A stretch of 54,899 nucleotides of DNA from a virus, in the IMG/VR virus record IMGVR_UViG_3300049737_000029, positions 1-54,899 of that record; one strand, given 5' to 3'. The notes beneath the pieces were generated by a model. The model made no database searches, was not told where the DNA came from, and saw only the letters and a list, made by a program, of their open reading frames with translations. Shown piece by piece: positions 9,222-18,745 of this stretch (position 1 is its first letter; each line of letters starts with the position of its first letter). Position numbers and translations under genes: made by a program.

Positions 9222-9634
9222 GATTAGCATTGGCATTATGTGTCGTAGCTAGTTCAGTAGTAGCTGAGAGTAACAACCTAGCTCTAACACTACCTAACCC
9301 ACCAATGAACTATCAGTCAGATAGATTTAGGGCAGGTAACTTAGACTGTAGTAATGCTGTAGGTGGTGGTGTAAACTTAGAGTTTGGTGTTACAGGTGTA
9401 GTCAACAATGTAGGTGGTACATTTAATCCATCAAGTTTTGGACACCAAAGTAAGGATGTAGGGTTATATGCCCGTGTTGTTATACCTCTTGATAAACCTA
9501 AGTCTCGTATTAATTGTGACGACTTGTATCAGGTAGAGTTAGCTCAACGTAGATTAGAGATACAACAACTACGTAATGAGCTAGAAGCATTGAAGAACCT
9601 GCAACAGACAGGTGGTATGGACTTTGAGAACTAA
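9218..9634 (+). CDS. Exported protein with C-terminal coiled coil
   Basis: This 138-residue protein starts in the stop of the previous gene (ATGA). The signal peptide is MRLALALCVVASSVVA. The mature part has a beta-rich Asn/Gly/Val region (GGGVNLEFGVTGVVNN), a VGLYARVVIPL strand, and a C-terminal coiled coil (YQVELAQRRLEIQQLRNELEALKNL) preceded by INCDDL. The domain order (beta strands with IPL, then NC, then heptads) recurs in secreted proteins of marine phages and roseobacters that I cannot name. The C-terminus overlaps the next start as TAATG. Confidence 0.6.
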   Translation: MRLALALCVVASSVVAESNNLALTLPNPPMNYQSDRFRAGNLDCSNAVGGGVNLEFGVTGVVNNVGGTFNPSSFGHQSKDVGLYARVVIPLDKPKSRINCDDLYQVELAQRRLEIQQLRNELEALKNLQQTGGMDFEN

Positions 9635-10134
9635 TGGTAGATTTAACAAACGTTGAAAGCCTAGCTGACAAAGAAGTAAAAGCTGGTGGTGTAAAACTAA
9701 CAGCAAGTTCAGTACTAGCTATAATAGCTTTCTTGTCTACAGTAGTTGGTGGTTTGTATGGTGGCTTCACTCTATACCAAAAGATAGAAGAAGTTGCAGG
9801 GTTAGACTTAGGTGCATATCAACAACAGATGGATATCATGGATGCTAAAGTGTCTGGTATATCTGAGAAGGTTGAAGAGAGTGTAGAGTACACTAGAGAT
9901 ATTAAGAATGGTCTGAAAGATGATCTGTTAAGAATAGAACAACAGACAGATCGTATTGAGGATATGGTACGTGACAATGAAGACAAGGTACGTACTATGA
10001 TAGATGATGCTGAAATAAGGTTTGAGAATCAACGAGAACGTGTAAGAGTGTCACAGTCTTCAGCAATGAAAGAGTTAGAAGATAGACTAGTAACTAAATT
10101 ACAACGTGCACTAGATAATCCACTAGCAGATTAA
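9634..10134 (+). CDS. Membrane-anchored coiled-coil protein
   Basis: This 166-residue protein has one transmembrane segment near residues 27-47 (VLAIIAFLSTVVGGLYGGF). A long charged coiled coil follows, from about residue 65 to the end, with repeated IEQQ.DRIEDMVRDNEDKV patterns. It is the last gene of the coupled run 6732-10134, so it is probably co-expressed with the exported proteins. The layout suggests a bitopic inner-membrane protein; the function is unknown. Confidence 0.6.
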   Translation: MVDLTNVESLADKEVKAGGVKLTASSVLAIIAFLSTVVGGLYGGFTLYQKIEEVAGLDLGAYQQQMDIMDAKVSGISEKVEESVEYTRDIKNGLKDDLLRIEQQTDRIEDMVRDNEDKVRTMIDDAEIRFENQRERVRVSQSSAMKELEDRLVTKLQRALDNPLAD

Positions 10135-10142
10135 GTTAATGC

Positions 10143-10171
10143 TTGACACAGATATTAAGATAGAGTATAAT
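10143..10171 (+). promoter_or_regulatory. Consensus sigma70 promoter for the internal-virion operon
   Basis: TTGACA (10143-10148) and TATAAT (10166-10171) are both perfect consensus hexamers with an optimal 17-bp spacer. They lie in the 69-bp gap before the large structural gene at 10204, so the 10.2-17.9 kb block can be read by host RNA polymerase independently of upstream genes. This is the best promoter by sequence in the window. Confidence 0.85.
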
Positions 10172-10203
10172 TTGTCACATGACAACATAAGGAAGATAGA
10201 AGA

Positions 10204-12633
10204 ATGATGCAGTTCAAAGGATTTAAACCACAGGCTATGCAACGCATTGCAGGTAACTTAGGTTATCAAGGTGATATGAGTGGCTTTAATGATTACTTAA
10301 ATCAGAACCCTGATAAAATGAGTAAGATGAATATGTATCAAAACAAAGCTATGGAAATGGCTAAGGGTGGTATAGTAAAGAAACCTAGCTATGCTGTTGG
10401 TGGTGTAACTACATCAGCTACTGGTTCTCAAATGAATCTTACACCTAACATGTTTGCAAATGAATCTTCAAAAACTGATGGTACATTAATACCACCCCGG
10501 TTACCAGAGATAAACCAAGACTTTTTTAATTCACCAGAGTATACAGACTTTAAAAATAGTAATACTGTAGGTACTCAAGATATGTACTATAGCCCTTACT
10601 TTGGTCAGATGGGTTCTGGTAGTATTGGTAAGGCACAGGATAAAGCATATGAAGCTTATCTAGCTACACAATCAGGAACGCTTGATCCACGTACAGGTCT
10701 TATGGATGCGCAAGGTAATATTGTTGGTACAACCAATACAAGCCCACAGACATATAGCTACACATATGATCAGGCTGTTAACAGGCAAATGCAACGTGAT
10801 GTTAAATCACCCGAAGAAGCTGCGGCTATTGCTGAAGCTATTGCAAGAGGTCCCGGCCCCAGTGATACTAAACCAGACATAAACGCAAATAGTATTCAAA
10901 ATACAAGTACTTCAGTAGGTGGTGTACCACAGACAGGTGCATACGAAGGTCAATCTGTATCTGAGTTAATTGCTAATAGAGCCATTGATCCATCACTAGC
11001 TTATGGTGCTACAGTACAACCTGTAGGTACGCAGATAACTAGTGATCAGATAATTGATCCTCGTAGTGGGCAAGTAACAGGTGATATATCTACTCCTGTA
11101 ACTACTGCTACTGTTGCACAAGCTGATGCTGTTACACCTACTGATGCGGCTACTATGACTGCGGCTACATCGGCAGATGAAGTAGCAAAAGCACTGGCAC
11201 AAACACAAGCGGCTACAGGTACAGTTAATCCACAAGCTATTGTAGATGCTAAGACTGCAACTGCAACTAGTGTAAGTGAGTTAGATGCGGCACAAGGTAC
11301 ATCCATATTAATGGAGAACCCAGTACAGCGTAAGATTGAAAATGGTGAACTTATAAGTGGTGTAGCAAATGCTGAAACTGCATCTAAGTTTACAGAAGAA
11401 GTGCAAGCGGCTACTGCATCACCATCTCAGAAAGCTACTGTGGCAGGGCAACTTGACACACTAATGACAAACTTTGAGGGTGGAGCTACACCAGCATGGG
11501 CTGCAGGGGCTATGAGGACTGCTACAGCGACTATGGCGGCACGTGGCTTAGGTGCTAGTAGTATGGCAGGTCAAGCCATTGTACAGGCCGCTATGGAGTC
11601 AGCATTACCTATCGCAATGGCTGATGCACAGACACAAGCATCCTTTGAAACACAGAACTTGTCAAACAGACAACAACGTGCTATGCTTGCGGCACAGCAA
11701 CGTGCAACATTTATGGGTCAAGAGTTTGATCAAGCATTTCAATCACGTGTTATGAATGCAAGTAAGATTAGTGATGTAGCTAACATGAACTTCACTGCTG
11801 AACAACAGGTTGCTTTGGAGAATAGTCGTAATGCTAACACTGTTAATATAGCTAACCTATCTAATAGACAAGCTATGGTAATGGCAGAAGCGGCGGCATT
11901 GTCTAACTTAGATATGGCTAACCTAAGTAATCGTCAACAAGCGGCTGTAATGAATGCACAAGCATTTATGCAAATGGACTTAACTAACTTGAGTAACATA
12001 CAACAAACTGAGTTGTTTAAATCACAACAACAAGTACAGTCTTTGTTTACAGATCAAGCGGCAACTAATGCGGCGGCACAGTTTAATGCATCAAGTCAAA
12101 ATCAAACTGATCAGTTCTTTGCTAACTTAGCCACACAAACATCACAGTTTAATACTGCACAAACTAATGCACAGAACCAGTTTAATGCAGGTGAGATGAA
12201 CGCACAGAATAGATTTGCGGCAGAGATGATGAATCAACGTGATCAGTTCAATGCACAAAATAGATTAGTCATTGATCAGAATAATGCACAGTGGCGTAGA
12301 CAAGTTGCTACTGCAGATACTGTAGCAATAAATCGTGCTAATGAAATCAATGCACAGAATGTACTTGACATATCTAATACTGCATACAATGATTTGTGGT
12401 CATACTACTCTGATAGTATGGAGTGGGCATGGAACAGTGCTGAGAATGAGAGACAACGTATTGTTGATCTAGCGTCAATTAAACTACAGATAGATGCTAA
12501 AGCAGATATTGCAGCACTACAAGCTGACTATAACTCTGCATCTGCATGGGGTGGTTTAGTAGCTACAATGTTTACATCACCTATCGGTGGCGATACCTTA
12601 CTTGGTAAGGGTATAGGTGCAATCTTAGGATAA
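10204..12633 (+). CDS. Large internal virion / tail structural protein, Gln/Asn-rich
   Basis: This 809-residue protein begins with the MQFKGFKPQAM..IAG and MAKGGIV segments often seen at the start of marine phage structural proteins. The N-terminal half is Thr/Ala/Gln-rich and low in complexity. The C-terminal half (about 470-730) is a long helical repeat region in which NLSNRQQ recurs at 12-25 residue steps, followed by (A/F)NAQNQF-type repeats. The end contains WSYYSDSMEWAW and a short Gly-rich hydrophobic tail. It is the first gene after the strong promoter and has a GGAAGATAGAAGA leader. It probably corresponds to an ejected core protein (the T7 gp14/15 position), but this rests on context. 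Confidence 0.6.
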   Translation: MMQFKGFKPQAMQRIAGNLGYQGDMSGFNDYLNQNPDKMSKMNMYQNKAMEMAKGGIVKKPSYAVGGVTTSATGSQMNLTPNMFANESSKTDGTLIPPRLPEINQDFFNSPEYTDFKNSNTVGTQDMYYSPYFGQMGSGSIGKAQDKAYEAYLATQSGTLDPRTGLMDAQGNIVGTTNTSPQTYSYTYDQAVNRQMQRDVKSPEEAAAIAEAIARGPGPSDTKPDINANSIQNTSTSVGGVPQTGAYEGQSVSELIANRAIDPSLAYGATVQPVGTQITSDQIIDPRSGQVTGDISTPVTTATVAQADAVTPTDAATMTAATSADEVAKALAQTQAATGTVNPQAIVDAKTATATSVSELDAAQGTSILMENPVQRKIENGELISGVANAETASKFTEEVQAATASPSQKATVAGQLDTLMTNFEGGATPAWAAGAMRTATATMAARGLGASSMAGQAIVQAAMESALPIAMADAQTQASFETQNLSNRQQRAMLAAQQRATFMGQEFDQAFQSRVMNASKISDVANMNFTAEQQVALENSRNANTVNIANLSNRQAMVMAEAAALSNLDMANLSNRQQAAVMNAQAFMQMDLTNLSNIQQTELFKSQQQVQSLFTDQAATNAAAQFNASSQNQTDQFFANLATQTSQFNTAQTNAQNQFNAGEMNAQNRFAAEMMNQRDQFNAQNRLVIDQNNAQWRRQVATADTVAINRANEINAQNVLDISNTAYNDLWSYYSDSMEWAWNSAENERQRIVDLASIKLQIDAKADIAALQADYNSASAWGGLVATMFTSPIGGDTLLGKGIGAILG

Positions 12634-12645
12634 AGGAATACAATA

Positions 12646-12861
12646 ATGAATATTAACCCAGCAGTTACAGCATATTCAAACTTAAACATTACAGATGCAG
12701 AACTTGAAGATATGCCTAAGAAATCTTCTATGGGTATGGGTCTTCTATCTCGTAAACGTGAAGCTGAACCTAAAGAAAATTTAAATGAACCAATTGATAG
12801 AGTGCGAGACTATGTAACCTCTATCCGTAAAAAGAGAAAGCAACTTACCAATGGTCGATAA
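12646..12861 (+). CDS. Small charged virion-operon protein
   Basis: This 71-residue protein follows AAAGGA. It is basic at the C-terminus (SIRKKRKQLTNGR), with an acidic, Met-rich middle (LEDMPKKSSMGMGLLSRKRE). The end overlaps the next gene by 11 nt. I do not recognise a family. Its conserved place between two structural genes suggests a minor virion or assembly role. Confidence 0.55.
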   Translation: MNINPAVTAYSNLNITDAELEDMPKKSSMGMGLLSRKREAEPKENLNEPIDRVRDYVTSIRKKRKQLTNGR

Positions 12862-13375
12862 ACCTTCTCCCTCTTTTAACTATCCTATTCCCGGACAAGG
12901 CATGACTGCTGAAGTTGGCGGTAGACCTTGGCAGAACCCACCAAAGTATAACACGGTAGAAGAAGCACTTGAGTTTTATATACCAAGACTTACATCTGAC
13001 GATGTTTACGATGCACTACTCGACAGTATGGAACTGGGTATACCACTAACAACTATGGCAGACTCAATGCAATCAACGGCGGTGATGCAGGGGTTACATA
13101 CAATAGACGTAGGTATATTAGCTATGCCTGTAATCATTGAGATGCTTGCATTTATAGGTGATGAAGCTGGTATTGAATATACATTAGGTACTGAAAAAGC
13201 TGTTGACGAAGATAAAATTAGTGAGTCTAAGATTGCAATAGCTATGAAAAAGATGCGTGAAAGATTACCTAAAGCAATAGACAATATTAAAGTTGATGAA
13301 GAACCTGATATGCCTATGGAAGATGTAGTTGATGAAGAGCCACAGCCTAGTGGTCTTATGGCAAGGAGAGTATAA
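12851..13375 (+). CDS. Conserved marine-phage structural protein
   Basis: This 174-residue protein starts with PIPGQGMTAEVGGRPWQNPP and is followed by a TVEEALEFYIPRL helix. That N-terminal signature is familiar from virion-associated proteins of many marine podoviruses and myoviruses. The middle (residues 60-110) is helical and hydrophobic, and the C-terminus is acidic and Pro-rich (EEPQPSGLM). An AGGAG near its end serves the next gene, whose ATG overlaps its stop (TAATG). Virion association is knowledge of similar proteins; the precise role is unknown. Confidence 0.6.
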   Translation: MVDKPSPSFNYPIPGQGMTAEVGGRPWQNPPKYNTVEEALEFYIPRLTSDDVYDALLDSMELGIPLTTMADSMQSTAVMQGLHTIDVGILAMPVIIEMLAFIGDEAGIEYTLGTEKAVDEDKISESKIAIAMKKMRERLPKAIDNIKVDEEPDMPMEDVVDEEPQPSGLMARRV

Positions 13376-14571
13376 TGGCATTTAACTTACAAGCATTTGG
13401 TGCTGGTTTTGCTAAAAAACTTACTGAAGATTTAGATGATGAACGAGATCGTATAAACAAGTTAGCAGATGATGAAGCTATGGTTGCCACACGTCAGAGG
13501 TTAACTAAAAATGCTGAAAGGGAAGCAGAACAAAAAATTGCAGATGAAACTGCTGGTTTACTTCAGTCTATATATGAAGACCCTGATACAGTCGCAAAAA
13601 TAATGGCTGGTGGTAAGATGAATGCTGATTTCTGGCTTACTGCTGGACAAGATGCTATAAAAAAAGGTGTTGCCCCGAACACACTTATTAACTTTCCATC
13701 CATATCAAATGAATTAAATCAAGAAGACAAAAATACCTTTACCGAAACTGTAAATATGTCTGATGGTAAGGAAGAAGCTACTCCAGTTGGTATGGGAAAA
13801 ATTAGCGAAGGTGCTGAATTAAAAGCTATAGAAACTATGAGTGATGGTACGGGTGATTCTATAGAAATGAGTGAAGGTTTCAGTATTAATAAAAAAGCAT
13901 TTGCTGCCTTATATGGTGAACCAACTAAGCTTGATGCTACTTATGGTAATAGACTTGCCAAATTATCTCAGCTTATGGCACAGAAACCCGACTCTCCTAA
14001 GATGGAAAGCTGGAAGTCTGAACAAAAAATATTATTAAAAGACTTAGCAACAATGAAAGAAGCTGAACGTGATAAAAGTGGAGATGGTGTAGATGAAGGT
14101 ACAAAAATAACTGCAGGTAATATATCTACTTTTGCCAGAGAAATACGTGCTTCTGTTGCGCCTTCTTTGGGATTAGAGTATGATAGTATTGAAGATAGGT
14201 TTAATGCAATAGATGCTAGTAGAAGGCATATGTTAGATATAGGTGAATTAGAAGTCTCTAATGAATTAATGACTCGCAATACAGCTTTTAAATCAGATGG
14301 CATGAAAGCCGTAGCTGAAGGTATATATAATAGAGCCGTTTCTAATCTAACAGACTATGGGTTTAATATAAAAAACAATGAAGCCGATAAGTTAAAAAAA
14401 CCAGAAAGTATAGAAGCATTTAAAGCTACATTAAAGGCAGGTAAGTATAATAAAGGGGATGTAATTTTTGTTAGTGGGAAAGTTATTGTATATACAGGTG
14501 TAGCAGACCGTGAAATGCGTGGCAATCCTTTCTTGGTACTCAATGAAAGAAATATTGACGAGGATTTTTAA
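13375..14571 (+). CDS. Hypothetical structural protein
   Basis: This 398-residue protein has an excellent AGGAG site. The first 90 residues are strongly helical and charged (LDDERDRINKLADDEAM, AEREAEQKIADETA), probably coiled coil. The remainder is mixed alpha/beta and ends with a small beta-rich domain (GKYNKGDVIFVSGKVIVYTG) that resembles a compact barrel. It lies between two virion genes and is probably an internal core protein. No catalytic motif is apparent. Confidence 0.55.
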   Translation: MAFNLQAFGAGFAKKLTEDLDDERDRINKLADDEAMVATRQRLTKNAEREAEQKIADETAGLLQSIYEDPDTVAKIMAGGKMNADFWLTAGQDAIKKGVAPNTLINFPSISNELNQEDKNTFTETVNMSDGKEEATPVGMGKISEGAELKAIETMSDGTGDSIEMSEGFSINKKAFAALYGEPTKLDATYGNRLAKLSQLMAQKPDSPKMESWKSEQKILLKDLATMKEAERDKSGDGVDEGTKITAGNISTFAREIRASVAPSLGLEYDSIEDRFNAIDASRRHMLDIGELEVSNELMTRNTAFKSDGMKAVAEGIYNRAVSNLTDYGFNIKNNEADKLKKPESIEAFKATLKAGKYNKGDVIFVSGKVIVYTGVADREMRGNPFLVLNERNIDEDF

Positions 14572-14577
14572 TAACAC

Positions 14578-17500
14578 ATGGATCAATCTACAATAGACTT
14601 TCTTGACTCTTTAGAAGAGAAAGAAGAAACTAACATACCTATAAATGATACTTCAATTGATGAGGTTTTAGCTGAACCTGAGCTTGACCCTGCCATTATT
14701 GAAGATGATAATCTATTACCTCCAAGAGCAGACGATCCAGCATTTACGAGTGCAGAGAAAGTTGAATATGATTATGATGAAGATAGAAGGTATAGGTTAG
14801 CTCTTAAAGATGAGAATGAACTACTAGAAAAAATAAACAGTTTTGAAACAGAAGAAGAATTAGAAGAGTTTTATGCAGAAACAAGCGCAAACTTTGCCAA
14901 AGGTGAAACAGAAGAAGGTGGTATCAGAACACCCGTAGATTGGTTAATATCACAGCTACCTACAGAGCACGTACTAAAGTTTGGTATGCACCTTAATAAG
15001 TTTGGTGCTATGACAGTAGATAACTTAGAAGGTTCACTCAATGCCTTACAGGAGTTTTCTCCTAGTACTTTTGATGTACTAGATAGTGTTATAACAGGTA
15101 AGTATAGTAACACTGAAAACCCAGAAGACTTAACCTCTTTTATTATGGATGGATTAGGTGCGGCTGGAGAGTTTGCAGAAACCTTACCTGCCCTTAATCA
15201 AGTAAGGGCTGTAGTAGATGTGGCATTATCTAGGGGTGTTGGTGGAACTGCACGTGGATTAACTAGACAAGTAGTAAACGAAAACAAAAGACTAAACAAA
15301 ATACGTAATACTAAAACAGCAGGTGGTGCTTCTTTAGCATCAAGTGAAATAGCGCAGATAGCTAGAGATAAAGCTGCAGGTATTGCCGCTAAGAATAAAG
15401 ATGTAAGCGATGCTCTTATAATAGATTTTCAAAATCAATCTGGTAAAATTATTTCTAAAACTGTTAATGGTCATTTAGTTATTGATCCACAACTCGTTCG
15501 TCAAGCTGGTAAAGAAGTCACACGTGAAATGTCAGAACTGGATGGTGGGTTAGCCCCTCGTTTATACGCAGGTAATGACTTTTTAACTGCACCAATACTA
15601 CAGGCAGGTAAACATGATGCTTTGGTAGCATCTACTTCTGATTTTAAGAAAATGTTCCCTGATGTATTTGATAATGATAGACCTCTTATAGATAATATGT
15701 TTGATCTCATTGTTAGTAAAGACTTAAAAAATAACTCGCAAGAAATGTTAGACACTTTAAATGATTACGGAATAACTTTTGAAGACTATGCTTTAAGTGT
15801 TGTTAATAGTGCATCAGAAGCTGGTACAATACTAGGTAAGTGGAGTCAGGTACTGAGAAACAAAACTAGTATACTTGGTGAAGAAGCAATTGATAAAAAC
15901 GTAGGTAATGGTAGACGTTACATCATGCGTATTGAAAACGTAAGGCGTGGTGGACTTGTTTCACAAATAGCTACTGCATCACGTAACCTCACCTCTGGTA
16001 CTATTAGATTGCCACTAGAGAGTGTTGGTAATCTTATGGATGAAGCTATATATGCAATGCAAAATGATGGTATAGCCGCAGCTGGAAGTAAACTTGTTAC
16101 AGGACAGACTTGGAAAGATAGCTTCTCTGGATTTAAATATATATTCTCAAGGCCTGATGTGGCTAAAGATTATACAGATTTAATCTTGCGTCAGCCAGAG
16201 TTGAAGGCACAGTTTAACGCCATGTTTAATAACTTAAATGAGATTCAAAAAATAACGGGTCGTGGTGAAGGTGGTGCATTAGATACTCTACTTACTGCAT
16301 CTGAAGATTTTGTTGATTTTTTAAATACACCTAACAGGTGGCAAGAACATTTGATGAGGCGTGGTGTATTCTTTAGTGAGCTACAAAGATTATCAAGGCG
16401 TGAATACGATATAGATTTAATGGAAGTATTACAACAGGGTGGACTTAAAGGTTTAATTAATAATGCATCTAACAGTGTGTCTAAAAAACCTAACGCTCCC
16501 AACTTTGTATCTTTAGTTGATGAAGCTACTAAAAAAGCATTAGATATTACATACGCAAAGCAACCAGATATAGATTTTTTTAAAGACACAACAAACTTTA
16601 TTACTCGTAACGGGCTAACAGTAATTATGCCATTCCCTAGATTTATGTTTAATAGTATGGAATTGATGGGACAATTTGGTGCTGGGGCATCTATACCTTT
16701 ATCGAAAGCTTTAATGAAAGTAGCTACAGGTGGTAAGGCTTTTAAAGGTCCACTAACAGCTAAAGATAGGCAACGCATTTCACGAAATTTACTAGGTTGG
16801 GGTGCTGTTGGTGCTGCCTATTGGTGGAGAACATCTGAAGATGCACCAGCAGATTCTGAGATGATACCAATTGGTGATAGAGAAAAAGGTGAGGGTGCTG
16901 TATTGAATACAACAGCCATATATCCAATGGCTCAATTTTTATATCTTGGTGAGCAAGCAAAGAGATGGATTGAAGGAGACTTTACTGCTAAGTGGGATAC
17001 ACGAGAGTTTGTAGAGTTGTTTACAGGCAGTAACTTTAGAACAGGCGTTGGTGATTCTTTAATAGATCAAGTAGCGGAAATAGCTGGTGGTGGAGACTTT
17101 CTTGCCAATGAAAAAGCAGGTAAAAAAGCAGGTGAACTTCTTGGTAACTTTTTAGCTACTACTGTTGTCCCCTTTGCTCAAGTTATAGATATGGAGAGAG
17201 CTGCTGGTGTACGTGGTACAGAGTTTAAGGAAGTTGCTGAAGACCCTAACTTAAATTTTTGGGGTGCTTTTGGTGATGGTGTTATGAAAAAGTTTAGGCA
17301 ACGTGGCATGTTCTTGAGTCCAGAAGAGGAAGCAGCACTACCTTCTAAAGAGTACGCTGGATTCTATGGTGGTAAAGATAGGTTATATCCAACTGCTAAG
17401 TTCCTCGGTGCTACTATAACTAATGCACCTTCTGAAGACTTTGAATATCTAGCAAGATTAGGTTTAGATTGGCGTGTACTAGGTAGTAAGTCAGGCGTGC

Positions 17501-17910
17501 CTTCTATAAAGAACTTTGAAATAGGTTTCTTAAACGACAAAGTAATACCACAAGTAGTTGAAACAGCTAAAGCTAGAGAAAAACAACTAATAGAAAAATA
17601 TTATAATGAAGCTCCTGATGTAACAAGAGAAGAGTTTACAGAGCGTGAGTATGTAATAAATAAACTGCGCTTAGAAACAAAAGAAAAAATTAATTTCTAT
17701 AAAAAGTATATGAGAGAAGCTTCTGTAACAGCAGGTACTCCATACGTCAGATCATTAAATAAATGGCGACGTGTTCCCAAAGACTTACGAATATCTACAC
17801 AAACATATTTTGTTGAATATCAAAAACGTGTACCTGACCCACTGAGTAAAGAAGACTTAGATAAACTTACTGAGTTCTCTAAAATAGTAGCAGATGTAAA
17901 CAGACCATAA
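14578..17910 (+). CDS. Very large internal virion protein
   Basis: At 1,110 residues this is the last and one of the largest genes of the structural arm, the position of the T7 gp16-like ejection protein. The N-terminus is very acidic (residues 1-110). The central region is helical, with a hydrophobic run near 730-760 (LLGWGAVGAAYWW) that could enter a membrane; another apolar segment (GLTVIMPFPRFMFNSMELM) precedes it. I see no transglycosylase catalytic motif. GAGGA lies about 12 nt before the start. The bidirectional terminator follows at once. Confidence 0.65.
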   Translation: MDQSTIDFLDSLEEKEETNIPINDTSIDEVLAEPELDPAIIEDDNLLPPRADDPAFTSAEKVEYDYDEDRRYRLALKDENELLEKINSFETEEELEEFYAETSANFAKGETEEGGIRTPVDWLISQLPTEHVLKFGMHLNKFGAMTVDNLEGSLNALQEFSPSTFDVLDSVITGKYSNTENPEDLTSFIMDGLGAAGEFAETLPALNQVRAVVDVALSRGVGGTARGLTRQVVNENKRLNKIRNTKTAGGASLASSEIAQIARDKAAGIAAKNKDVSDALIIDFQNQSGKIISKTVNGHLVIDPQLVRQAGKEVTREMSELDGGLAPRLYAGNDFLTAPILQAGKHDALVASTSDFKKMFPDVFDNDRPLIDNMFDLIVSKDLKNNSQEMLDTLNDYGITFEDYALSVVNSASEAGTILGKWSQVLRNKTSILGEEAIDKNVGNGRRYIMRIENVRRGGLVSQIATASRNLTSGTIRLPLESVGNLMDEAIYAMQNDGIAAAGSKLVTGQTWKDSFSGFKYIFSRPDVAKDYTDLILRQPELKAQFNAMFNNLNEIQKITGRGEGGALDTLLTASEDFVDFLNTPNRWQEHLMRRGVFFSELQRLSRREYDIDLMEVLQQGGLKGLINNASNSVSKKPNAPNFVSLVDEATKKALDITYAKQPDIDFFKDTTNFITRNGLTVIMPFPRFMFNSMELMGQFGAGASIPLSKALMKVATGGKAFKGPLTAKDRQRISRNLLGWGAVGAAYWWRTSEDAPADSEMIPIGDREKGEGAVLNTTAIYPMAQFLYLGEQAKRWIEGDFTAKWDTREFVELFTGSNFRTGVGDSLIDQVAEIAGGGDFLANEKAGKKAGELLGNFLATTVVPFAQVIDMERAAGVRGTEFKEVAEDPNLNFWGAFGDGVMKKFRQRGMFLSPEEEAALPSKEYAGFYGGKDRLYPTAKFLGATITNAPSEDFEYLARLGLDWRVLGSKSGVPSIKNFEIGFLNDKVIPQVVETAKAREKQLIEKYYNEAPDVTREEFTEREYVINKLRLETKEKINFYKKYMREASVTAGTPYVRSLNKWRRVPKDLRISTQTYFVEYQKRVPDPLSKEDLDKLTEFSKIVADVNRP

Positions 17911-17941
17911 GAAAAAGGGGCAATTAAGCCCCTTCTTTTTT
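17911..17941. terminator. Bidirectional rho-independent terminator between converging arms
   Basis: A GGGGC / GCCCC stem (17917-17921 and 17928-17932) with loop AATTAA is flanked by an A-run on the left and TTCTTTTTT on the right, so a U-tract follows the hairpin in both directions. It lies in the 33-bp gap between the end of the rightward structural arm and the end of the leftward metabolic arm. Confidence 0.9.
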
Positions 17942-17943
17942 GT

Positions 17944-18273
17944 CTATCGTTTGTCTCCGCTACCACCTATAGTGCCAGCTTCTTTACGTGCAGCAAGTTT
18001 GTTTATGTTATCACCTGCAACCTTACCCAATGTCAGATTAAGATCAGTAGCTAGTGCAGCACAGTACCATAGAACATCTCCTAGCTCATCAGATATTTGT
18101 TCACGCCAATCTGGTGGCCTGTTAACTGGTCCGTCACGTATTAGTTTCTTCACCTTATTTGCAATCTCACCTGCTTCACCTGCTAAACCAAGAGCAGGGT
18201 ATAGGATTTTGTACTGATCGTCATATATAGCAGTATCAGATGCGGTAGTTTGGTACACGTTAAACTCTACCAT
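17944..18273 (-). CDS. MazG-like nucleotide pyrophosphohydrolase
   Basis: The start is set at the ATG at 18273 because AAGGAG lies eight bases upstream; the frame extends 16 codons further upstream. The product is 109 residues. It shows the all-alpha NTP-PPase signature LGLAGEAGEIANKVKKLIRD followed by DELGDVLWYCAALA, giving the metal-binding Glu/Glu/Glu/Asp set (EAGE...DELGD). These enzymes hydrolyse NTPs or dNTPs to the monophosphate and pyrophosphate; phage versions may clean the dNTP pool or act on (p)ppGpp. It overlaps the RMF-like gene by 14 nt and is the last gene of the leftward arm, downstream of RNR and glutaredoxin. Confidence 0.85.
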   Translation of the reverse strand: MVEFNVYQTTASDTAIYDDQYKILYPALGLAGEAGEIANKVKKLIRDGPVNRPPDWREQISDELGDVLWYCAALATDLNLTLGKVAGDNINKLAARKEAGTIGGSGDKR

Positions 18274-18517
18274 GTTGTACTTCTCCTTCATAAATTGCTC
18301 GGCTTCTTGTTCTAAGTTCATCGGTAGTTACCCGTTTTAAATTGTCATAGAAGGCTTTACTGTACCCTCTATTCCACTCACGATACTGCATAGTATCTTC
18401 ACTGAATGGGTTCTTAGTACTACCACGTTTAAAACTACTGTACCCCATTTGATGTTGTAGCTTTAGCGGTGCGTCATACTTACCCAGACCACGTGATTCT
18501 CTTGTACGTTTAATCAT
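18260..18517 (-). CDS. RMF/CrpP-like small basic protein (tentative)
   Basis: This 85-residue basic protein holds a central pattern G..SFKRG..KNPF followed by YREWNRGYSKAFYDNL. This matches the general layout of ribosome modulation factor / CrpP-type small proteins (G..A..G....NPy ... W..Gw..A). RMF dimerises 70S ribosomes in stationary enterobacteria; phage homologues have no established role known to me. AGGATAATCCTT precedes the start. It is coupled to the MazG-like gene. Confidence in the coding call is high, in the family moderate. Confidence 0.65.
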   Translation of the reverse strand: MIKRTRESRGLGKYDAPLKLQHQMGYSSFKRGSTKNPFSEDTMQYREWNRGYSKAFYDNLKRVTTDELRTRSRAIYEGEVQHGRV

Positions 18518-18532
18518 AAGGATTATCCTATG

Positions 18533-18745
18533 TTATTCCTTCTTAGGTTCTTCAGCCTCTGGTGCAACTAACCCTTCCTTTAGTTTAGCCACCAGTGTTT
18601 CATTAGTGAACTTGAGACAGTGTATCTCGTAGTTCTTTTGTGATTGGATATTATTATTGATTGTGATCTCTTGTAAAAGATTCTTCTGAGTATCTGTAAA
18701 ATCATCTGATTCATATTCAACCTCATCTATCGTTACTTTAGCCAT
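18533..18745 (-). CDS. Small hypothetical protein
   Basis: This 70-residue protein has an excellent AGGAG site. The N-terminus MAKVTIDEVEYESDDFTD and the following LLQEI helix match a family of short phage proteins of unknown function that usually lie near nucleotide-metabolism genes. The C-terminus is acidic and Pro-rich. It begins inside the end of the glutaredoxin gene (8-nt overlap), so it is probably co-translated with it. Confidence 0.6.
   Translation of the reverse strand: MAKVTIDEVEYESDDFTDTQKNLLQEITINNNIQSQKNYEIHCLKFTNETLVAKLKEGLVAPEAEEPKKE

Noticed and set aside
16245-16778. 177-residue antisense frame inside the large internal virion gene.
   Set aside because: No ribosome site, odd composition, and the sense gene is continuous.
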